Source of the DNA: Apodospora peruviana
Taxonomy: Eukaryota; Ascomycota; Sordariomycetes; Sordariales; Lasiosphaeriaceae
Length of the DNA stretch: 64,000 nucleotides
Direction: 5' to 3'
Assembly: GCA_033439685.1 (NCBI GenBank)
Contig: JAUEDM010000006.1
Coordinates: 3,348,001-3,412,000, forward strand
Positions 55,873-64,000 of the stretch are shown one piece after another; the first letter of the stretch is position 1; each line of letters opens with the position of its first letter. The notes beneath the pieces were generated by a model. The model saw nothing but the letters and a program-made list of their open reading frames with translations, was not told the DNA's origin and ran no database searches. A program made the position numbers and the translations under genes.

Positions 55873-58057
55873 TACTGTGAGATATTAATCGTCGTCTGGG
55901 TCGTCGTGCGACTCGGTCGTGTCCACCTTTCATCGTCACAGGACAAAAATGCGCTGTTGTCATAACATGTCTAAAAACAAGGTATCACAAAAGTCTCTGG
56001 ATGGGATGAAGCACGTGGGGATATCCGCAGTGTAATAAACTTCCCGATGAAAACACGTTCGAATTGGGTTTGTGCCGCTGCCGTCCAACAAATATTGCGG
56101 TTATGCTGAAGCCTAGACTCCCGGCATGTCAGCGAACAAGGGGCGGAGACAAGGATCGTTTTCTGCAGACTCCATCACTGCAACGCTTGCCGCGGTGAAG
56201 CCGTGTGGCTGGTGAGTGGTTCCCAGACTGCCCGGGCTGGCTAACCGTCCCGGGACGGCACACGGACATCGGAACAAATGACCAAAGAGAGCTTGGGCCA
56301 CTCAGCCACACGGTTACCTTATCGATCAACTTTGCCGAATGTCAGTTCCTTGCTGGGCCACTCAGGCGTGCCGTGCTTCTCCAGCTGAGGCATCGGGGCA
56401 CAGCGGCGTTTCCTTTCTGCAAGCACCTTGCAAAACCTCGGGCGACAAGCCGCACATTCTGGCGAATCGGCATGCGTTTTTGTGTTGGCGACCTCGCTGG
56501 ATGGAGCCAAACGCCCCCAATTCTCGACGTTGCAGCGCTGAGTATCGCGGGGAAACGATGGAGGCTCGGTCATCCCGCATCTCGGACGCCTGGGCTCCTT
56601 GGAGGGACGGTTTATCAGATCGCTTCGACTTCAGCTTACAACGTTTAAATTAGCCTTGGGCCTGTCGATTAAGCCTCGGCTCTTCCCGTCTCCCAATTCA
56701 GCAATTCTTCCCATCTTGGGCAACGACAGGCCTCCTTCCAGCCTTCCAGGCTCCATCAATTGGCCCGGGCCACAGAGGAGATCTCCCCATGGGCCCCCTA
56801 CCCCGGAATTGGATCTTCCAAGCATGTAAAAGAAAATCATCTCGTCTTTTTATCTTAACTGCCTAATAGGACAGGCCCTCGCTGTGCTGGCTTTGGCTCA
56901 AAGTACCGAACCGGTTATTTCTCTGGGCTGCTGACCTCAGATGCATAATCATGAAAGAGGGAAAGTGAGACGCCATCTCATTCCCTATCTGGGGTATGGT
57001 CGAAAGCCAGCCGCAGAGGCAACGAGCAATTAACCCGGTCATCATGCTTCAGCAGTCAGCCTAGCGAGTAAAAGGTTGAACAAAGCTGGGTCGAGATTCG
57101 AGATAGCAATCTCACCTACCTTACCCATGTGTTTGTGCCCTATGGACGGACACTACTCTCGCCTTTGCTTTTTGGGGTCCCCGATTACCTCGGAACTTCA
57201 GTTGAACACGTGTACGGAATAGGTGAAATATAATTCACCTGCCTGGTGATCGCATTGCAATATATCGTCAAGGTTGAGGTTCCATGCCGCACGGTCTTTC
57301 GAGTAGTACCAACGCCCATCGTGCATATATAGGGGATTATTCTTCTGTCTGGACGTTCAGTCCTACTTCTGTTGTGTGAAGGTGGTCTGGTTTGGATTTA
57401 TGCTCTCTAACCTCTTTACGGTCAAGTGCATGCACTGTGTTAAAGGAGGCAAGCGGCTGCAAGGGCCAGGTTGACGTCAAAGACGGGATGTCGATACCCG
57501 AGACTGTACAACAACACATTCGACTATAATGTGCATTGTTAATGATTGGTGAGCTGTCAATGTTTGCTGCTATGACCCGATATGCATGGACAACAGGCAC
57601 ATTGTTCTCAGAGCTCACCGAAAAGTCGGTATGGGTAGACACTCGACTGGATATTGATGCATCCGTCTGGTTTCCATCACTGGCCCTTTGTATTCGGTAG
57701 ATATATTATTGATGCAAGAAATGGTCGGGCAGCGTGGTTTGCCTGTGGTTTTACTGGTCGGGGTACTGTACCGAGTCCTACTAAGTCGTCATGTTCGAAC
57801 TTGACTGGACAGAATCGCGGATCTCTGCCTCGGCTGGTGACAGAACAATGCCCTGTAGGAAACGGTTGAAGAAAGCCGCATCGTTAATGGTCTCAGAAAT
57901 AAATACGGGGTTGCCAAATGTGAATGAAATAAAGAATGGTTATTTGTGATATGAATACCTCAGAATCCTGAGCTTGAACCTCACCCTTTCTTCAAGTCCC
58001 ACCACATCTTATTATCTGCCAAGTCTCTCAACGAAACTTGGTGTCAAGTTACGTTAC
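55873..58057. other. Divergent intergenic region carrying repeat copy 2
   Basis: About 2.2 kb between divergent BTB and coiled-coil genes. It contains the inverted second repeat copy at about 57206-57500. Other frames lack domains. Confidence 0.5.
57206..57500 (-). repeat. Diverged repeat, copy 2 (order B-A on the minus strand)
   Basis: Read on the minus strand, block B (about 57500-57336) comes first and block A (about 57323-57206) second, the reverse of the order in copy 1. An 11-base insertion after the GGGCGTT start of block A is present here. Changes relative to copy 1 are mainly transitions, as expected from RIP. Confidence 0.75.
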
Positions 58058-59585
58058 ATGACCATGTCTTCCCAAGTTGATCACGCCTCAGTCGTGACAG
58101 AACTCTTCGCCAACATCTCAAACCACGACTCCTTCAAGTACATCAAGACCGTTTTAGACGACAACACCAAGCTCAAAGAAGAGATAGGCAAGGTCCATGT
58201 CGCCAACGATGTCAACCACGGCCGCATCAGCCGCCTCATGACGGACCTCGAGACTCTCAGAACACAGTCCCAAGATAAAGATGACAAGCTATCAGCCCAG
58301 GCCAATGAGCGAGCTGAATTACTGGAACAACTCAGAGTGCAAGACACTAAGCTAAAGGAGAGTGCGAGGCACTTGTCCAAGGTCCGGACAACACTGGAGA
58401 AGGACCTCCATCTCGCCATAAAGCAGCAAGCAGAGCAGGCCAACGAGATCCAGCGGCTCGGCAATTTCGCCGTCAAGATAATTCCGATCAACATCGATGA
58501 CATGTAAGTTACCTCCCCATCCTCAACATACAAACCGAACCTAACCAAGTATCAGATCCGCCCGTTTATCCACCCTCTTCACCTCAGCGCTCATCCTAGC
58601 CGAGTCATATTTCGCAATCGATTTCCCCCTCGCGATGCTCTCATCAGACACGCAGATCTGGGACCCCCTAAAAATTAGAACGACAAAACTAGCCAAGCCC
58701 TCTGGCGCGTTTCCGCTCCTCTTGAAAAATTCATGGATAGCCAAAAGGATGCGCGTCGCAGCGTTCCTGCTGACTTTGGCGTCAGAACTTGACCAGCACA
58801 TCTTCCAGCCGAGCTACCTTCTTGAACACGGTCACGAACTCTCTAGCTTCTTGTCTGATCTGGCGGAAGCGGATTCTGAGAGGGAGTCGTATCTGCGCTC
58901 TGTCCTGCTTGCAAGCCTGTCGGCTGAAAGGCAGACCAAAATGGTGACGAGACGCGTTAATTTGGTGGTTCAGAATGTCATCGATTGCGTCGGGAATCTG
59001 TTTCCCAGAACTAAACAGACTGAATTCCGGACTGAGCTGTCAAAGTTTGTTGAGACAGCTTGTCAGCTATGGGGACATATACAGCAGTTGCAGGACAGGG
59101 TCGAGGCGAGTTTTGATGTCTGGCACGAGGAGGCTCGATGGAGGGTTTTACCGGAGTCGTCGACGTCTATGTCTACGGCGAACGCTGGTGATGAGTCCCC
59201 GCCGAAGATGAATGGTATTGGTGGGAAATCAAACGGGGAATCTTCGAAACCGGCTCAGAGCGGCGTTCAACGTAGCACGACGGATAAAGGTGGCGACATC
59301 TCTGATTTCCGAGATATCGCGGCTGTTGTCTGGCCGTTCTTCTTCGTCGACGACTTGGAGGAGGTTATATCACCTGGATATGTGCTCTGCGAGGCAGAGG
59401 TCAAGGCCACCAGGGAGGAGGAAAAGGAGCAAATGGTGGCTGGGGCGAGGAGGGCCGCGAGGCAGCGGGAGAGAAAGTTTAGGGCCATGCCCACGGTGGC
59501 AGTGGCGGCAGATAGGGAGAATCATGGGGAGGTTCAAGGAGAGAAGGTTTTTCAAAAGGGTGGGGGTGGACAAAGAAGCGGTTGA
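58058..59585 (+). CDS. Coiled-coil protein of unknown function
   Basis: Two exons, 58058-58503 and 58556-59585 (GTAAGT donor), give 491 residues from the MTMSSQ start. A second ATG two codons later is equally possible, and an in-frame ATG at 57974 less so. A helical N-terminus (FANISNHDSFKYIKTVLDDN) leads to a coiled coil (about residues 35-140). A mainly helical globular half follows the intron, including FLLTLASELDQHIFQPSYLL and FRDIAAVVWPFFFVDDLEEV. The C-terminal about 60 residues are charged and Gly-rich. Some annotated fungal proteins of this general layout are labelled MEI5-like, but I cannot confirm the relationship. There is no signal peptide or transmembrane segment. Confidence 0.78.
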
Positions 59586-60607
59586 CCTCATGTTTGAAGA
59601 AGAGCCCGGGGCTGTTGTTGCGAACGTTAGGGAGGCGTCGTGATGGGCAATAAGTAACTTGAAGGTTGACAAAGTGTTTGGTATGACGTGGGCGTATTCA
59701 TTCAGTTTGTTGGTATACTGCTGAGTCTTCGTACGGAGGTACCTATGTGGGTACTGAGCCTTGGTGTGGCTATGAGTTTGAAATCTCCAAGGCTGCGAGG
59801 GGAGCAAAATAACTGGTACACCATTCCACGGTAGATAATCAACCTCTGGTACCTGCAAGAACCCCCAGTCTGGACTTCCGATCATCAACTCATTGGGGTG
59901 TGAAACTGCCATTTACCAGGTAGTTTGAGGGCTTTGTTGTATATTTCCCCAGCCCATGGTGGGTCACTACCAGGGCTCCTATAGGAACCAGAGGTTGATT
60001 ATTTACCGTGGAATGGTGTATAATTCAATTCGAAATCCTCATCTTATATCTCATCTCAATTTCAAGCACATTTTCAATAGGTTCAAAGTGTGTAAGCCGT
60101 GTATAGAACAGGAGATCGACAACTATTAGACATACAACGAGAGCAGAATCCATAATAGTCCAAACAGTCCTAGACATAAGATATAATATAATAAAAGCTG
60201 CCTACATTTCCAGTGAGCAGCTGGAAAATGTAACGGGAGAAGATATGGCTGGCTAACCTATGCATGCGGGAATCGAAGGAGGGAAACAAATAGTCCAAAA
60301 GCAGGGAGAGAGAAAAAGGTATCGCTGTCAACATTCAATCTGCCTGGGCGGTTCATCACTCCTCCTTCCCCCAATATTAGAAATGTACAGCACTCCATCT
60401 CCTTCCAGCGATGAAACCAAGTCAAAATAACACAAAGGGACAATGTGCTCGCTCCTATCCTCTTACTCCTTCCTCTCATCTCATCCTCATTGTCACTGCT
60501 TCTCTTCAATATGATCGCCCACCACCATCGCCACTATCACTGCCATTATATAAACTCTAATCCACCTAGTCACCAGCCCAGCCATCCGGCGGTGACCCAA
60601 CCACGAG
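59586..60607. other. Convergent intergenic region carrying a MITE-like element
   Basis: About 1 kb between convergent genes. It contains the inverted-repeat element at 59817-60020. No gene is supported. Confidence 0.5.
59817..60020. mobile_element. MITE-like element with 33-bp terminal inverted repeats
   Basis: The two ends, 59817-59849 and 59988-60020, are reverse complements over 33 bases with one mismatch (a C/T change). The element is about 204 bases, has no coding capacity, and is bounded by TA on each side (left ...GGTA CACC..., right ...GGTG TATA...), as for Tc1/mariner-type insertions. It is a non-autonomous element, and no transposase is visible in the window. Confidence 0.8.
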
Positions 60608-63600
60608 TCACGACTGACTAGCAAGGTAATTCGCCGCCTATATATTCGGACGACAAGACCCCAACAAGTCAGCAATCCATATCCATCCAGACCATTTATG
60701 CTTCAAAAAGTTACCAACAAGGTAGGTTAACTCACCCTCTCCAAGTTATAATCATACTTCTCCAGCGCCTGTAGCGCATCCTGCCTCGAATACCCCATCG
60801 TAGTCAAATTCTTCAGTATCGGATCATCGTGCTCCCCTCCCTCCGTCAGCGCCCGCCCAGGTGCATCTGGTCTTGGTGCCGCCGCGGCAGCCACAGCCGA
60901 GGGTGGCTCCTTCGCACTTCCGTTTCCGCTCCCTAGCGGAGGAGACGAAGCCTGCGGGGTATCATCCAGTCCGGCAAAGATAGCGTCCCAGTCGTGGGAA
61001 TCCGCCGCCGTTGCTGGCTTGGCGTTCCCGCCTGACGATCCCGGCGGCGCAATACCACCAGCGGCAGCAGTCGTGCTCCCAGACGTCACAGAAGCAGTGG
61101 AAAGCGAGCCAAAGTCAAAGCTGCTCTCTACGCCGAATGGAGCACTAGTAGTTGCAGACTCGCTCTTCGCTTGACTTGGTGGTGGGCTGCTGTCAAACAC
61201 CGGGTTGAAATCATCAAGGCCGGATCGTGAGATGTTGGCAAAATCATCGTCTGCAGATCCTTCCTTGGCGTCCTCGAGACCTTCGAAATCGTCATCTAGG
61301 TCGTCAAAGGCACCCTTTGTGGCAGCAGGAGCAGCGGCCTGGGAAGGGACAGACTGCTGGCTTGCAGCGCGTACATGGCCGGCGGCCGGCGGAGGAGGTC
61401 CACCAGCTGAGCCGAAAATGTCGTCCACGCTGGATCCAGTGATGTTATTGATATTAGTTGGCGAAGTAGGAGGTGGAGAAACGGGTTTCTCGCTGCAAGA
61501 ATTGTCAGTACAATAATTTGAAGACAGATCCTCGAACTGATCCCAACATCGGATTAAGGCACATAACAAAGTGAAGGCTCCAGGGGATCGTACCTAGCTG
61601 GCTGAGTCGGGCCCGTAGGTGAGCCCAGAGCAGCAGTTGATGAAGCATCCGGCGCAGACTTGGTGATAGTCGGGGACGCGGCCATTGGCTCAGGGCTCTT
61701 CTCAAGCGTCCTCGGCGGAGGAGACGCCGGCGCAAAGTCGTCATCGAACCCACCACGATCACTCTCAGAGTCCGATTCGTCGTCACGCTCCAGCTCCGAG
61801 ATCGGGGGGAACTCCGAGTTGAAGGTCGAGAACGGCTTTGAGTCCACGCTTGAGGCCGAGGGCGCCTTGGTCTGGGCGTTCTTGAAGCTGGCAAACGCTG
61901 ACTCAAAGTCCTCCTTGGCTTTTGCTTGGTCAACGGCGGCAAAAGGATCAGACTCGCCATTAGTCGCCTGCCCCTTGGGCTCCTCTACCAAAGGTTCGCC
62001 AAAGGCAACCTGCGAGCCATTGCTCGTGGGCTTTGTCTCGCTTGGCGATCCAGTGGACGGCGCCTTAGCCGGCTCTGAGCTCGAACCGGACGTAAGACTA
62101 TGTCCAGTCGGCGCCGCTTCAAGGGGCTGGGCGACAGGGGTCGGCTGTGACTCCTGGGGTGCGTCCATTTGGCTGACCCGGCTCAGAGTGGGCGAGACCG
62201 CCCGAGAAGAGGACAGTGTCTCCTGGGCATCGGAGAACGGAAGGAAAGATGAACTGAGTTGGCGCGACTCTGAGGGCGCTGGTGGTTCAGCTGTCAAGGT
62301 GGCTTGGCGGCTGACATTCGGGGAGGTCGACCCTGGCGTCGCAAACGACCCGACACTACCGGTCGACGTGCCGGTGTTCTGCGGCTTAAATAGTGCGGCA
62401 GCAGCAGGAGGTGGGGTGCTAGCCTGGCTGCTTGGGCCAAACACGTCGTCAAAGCTCCTATCGTTGAACGAACGGATGGGAGGAGGAGGGGAGCTAAAGG
62501 TCGCAGCAATGTCCGTGCTGCCCGTCCGCCTAAAGAAAGGATTGTTACCACTCGCCGTTGACAGAGCAGGACTAACGACCTGGTTCAAAACAGGCGAGCC
62601 ACTCGAGCTGACTTGGCGGGCCAGCTCCTCGTTGCTCTTGGTGAGATCCTCAACCTCGCTCTTCAGCTTTTCCCTCTCGCCTTCACTAGTGGCTAGCTGC
62701 TTCTTATTGATCGCAACAAGCCCCTTTTGTTGGCGAGCCTCAGACTTAAGCTTCTCGATCTGGGGCTTAAGCTGGGCAATCTCAGCATTAACGGTACGGA
62801 TCCGCTCCTTAAGAGAGGCATTCTCCTGCTGATCGGCCTGAAGCGCCGCCAGGACCTGTCGGTGCTGATTCTGGAGGTCCTGATAGCTGGCATCGATCGT
62901 AATCATCTCCGACGTCAGCTTCTTTGTCTCGTTTCTCGAGGTGGTCAGCTGCGTTTCGAGCGATCGCACATCCTGCGCCTCCTTCTCGTACATTGCGCGC
63001 AGTTGAGTGAGGCGCTGCTCAAAGTTCTTCTTCTGCGCCGTAGCCTGGTTCAGATCGTTTTGTGCCTTCGTACGCTGGCCTTGCACGTCTGTCATCTGCT
63101 TCGTGAGGGAGCCGATTTGGTTAGACAGGTTCGCGAGCTCGGTAGTCTCATTAGTGAGACTCTTGCTGACTTCCGGGTCGGTATCACCGAGCAAGTCGTC
63201 TTGCGCTGATGCATGTACTGGTGAAGGCTTGATGCCCTGCGCAGCATTGCTGGACGTCCCTGTCCCTTGAGCACTGAGACCCATGCCAAATGACGATGAA
63301 GGGACAAACGGCTTAAACGTCGACGTGACAGGAGAAGGTCGGGCCGGTGACGAGGGCGCGGGGGGGCTGATGCTGCTGGCGAACGGGTCGTTGGCAGCCG
63401 ATCCGCCTGTGGCGACCTGGACCTGCATCGGAGCTGGAGCTGGCGGCTGGGGATCATCCAGACCAAAAAGGTCATCCAGAGCAGAAGGCCTAGGTTGAGG
63501 AGGTTGAGGCCGTGCTGGCGGAGGTGGCTCGAAAGCTGAAGCGGGCGCCGAGAATGGGGCCGGCCGGACTTGACTACGTAAGCTCGGTGGGATGAGGTTA

Positions 63601-64000
63601 GGCGGCAGAGTTGCGGGCACCGCGATGGAGCCATCGCGTTTGGTTCTCTGTTGCCTAATCAAGTACATGGCAACAGCAAACTCGTCCCTGTTGAGACGAC
63701 CCAGTGACCTCATGTCGGCCAGGTCCCAAATTTGTGCGAGAACATCTTCCGGCAGGTTCGACTGGCTAAAGAAACCCACAGCTTCTTCACCGCTCACGAA
63801 GCCTTTATTGGTCTTGTCCAACTCCTGGTACAACTGGTCGAACCTCGCCTTGTCTGCCGGCGTGACGAGCCAATCTCCTCCAGTAGTCTGCGCTGCTATA
63901 GGTTGGCGCGCGAGTGGACTACCCGTCCGCATCTGCGTCAGCGATGCTTGACCAGTGAGCTGCCTGGGAACCGCGGAAACGGGCGGCGTAGCTATGGTAG
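60608..64000 (-). CDS. EDE1: Ede1/Eps15-like endocytic scaffold (N-terminus beyond window)
   Basis: Three exons are visible on the minus strand: one open to the right edge (64000-61594), 61492-60736 and 60637-60608. Within the window, from N to C, there are an EH domain (about 63865-63655: ARFDQLYQELDKTNKGFVSG and IWDLADMRSLGRLNRDEFAVA), a Pro/Ser-rich stretch, a long coiled coil (about 63190-62640), a large Ser/Pro/Thr-rich region with acidic patches and DF/SSFDFG-type short motifs, and a C-terminal UBA domain (LKNLTTMGYSRQDALQALEK, completed by the last exon as AANYLASQS). This order matches Ede1, an early coat protein of clathrin endocytosis that binds NPF proteins and ubiquitin. Family members usually have three EH domains. 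Here only one is visible, so the gene is partial, not broken. Confidence 0.92.

Noticed and set aside
61660..62832. 390-codon plus-strand frame opposite the Ede1-like gene
   Set aside because: It is antisense to a well-supported gene in a GC-biased region, has no domain or splice structure, and is a shadow of Ser/Pro-rich coding sequence.
1..64000. CRISPR arrays, phage or bacterial operons, rRNA genes
   Set aside because: No regular spaced repeats, bacterial gene order or rRNA-like sequence was found. The window is fungal nuclear DNA.

Overview
The window is nuclear DNA of a filamentous ascomycete, most likely a Sordariomycete. The evidence is short GT-AG introns (about 50-120 bases, many with a CTAAC/CTGAC-like branch site), fungal versions of RPS5, RPS25, the ADP/ATP carrier, CENP-X/MHF2 and an Ede1-like endocytic protein, and two diverged non-coding repeat copies that differ mainly by C/T and G/A changes, as repeat-induced point mutation (RIP) would leave. 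There are no bacterial-style operons, CRISPR arrays or rRNA genes. One tRNA gene, Lys(UUU), is clear. All exon joins were derived by hand from reading frame, splice consensus and family resemblance.

Layout, left to right. 0-8 kb: a decayed secreted type-B carboxylesterase, with a short internal telomere-like tract upstream, then an intact secreted pepsin-like aspartic protease. 9-16 kb: a small coiled-coil protein (minus) and a long Pro/Gln-rich bromodomain protein resembling the fungal NuA4/Brd8-type subunit (plus). 16.6-20.6 kb: a 1313-residue intronless protein ending in a diverged PARP-type ADP-ribosyltransferase domain. 22-29 kb: a coiled-coil protein whose N-terminus carries about 14 copies of a Leu/Pro octapeptide, divergent from an HSPA12-like Hsp70-family ATPase. 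29.8-37 kb: two unrecognised fungal proteins, a short-chain dehydrogenase and a GNAT acetyltransferase. 37.7-44 kb is a housekeeping block: RPS5 and RPS25 head to head across about 300 bases, the ADP/ATP carrier, and CENP-X/MHF2. 44.9-50 kb: tRNA-Lys, a GPI-anchored cupredoxin and a membrane-anchored cytochrome b5-like (MAPR) protein. 50-64 kb: a long coiled-coil protein, a tandem BTB protein, another coiled-coil protein, and the C-terminal part of an Ede1/Eps15-like protein whose N-terminus lies beyond the right edge.

The genes are mostly independent housekeeping or regulatory loci. The two secreted hydrolases at the left end are the nearest to an accessory region. The least ordinary items are the PARP protein (catalytic positions read His, Thr, Val), the octapeptide-repeat protein beside the Hsp70-like gene, the tandem BTB protein, two introns that are multiples of three and stop-free, a repeat family whose two copies carry their halves in swapped order, and a roughly 200-bp MITE-like element with 33-bp terminal inverted repeats.
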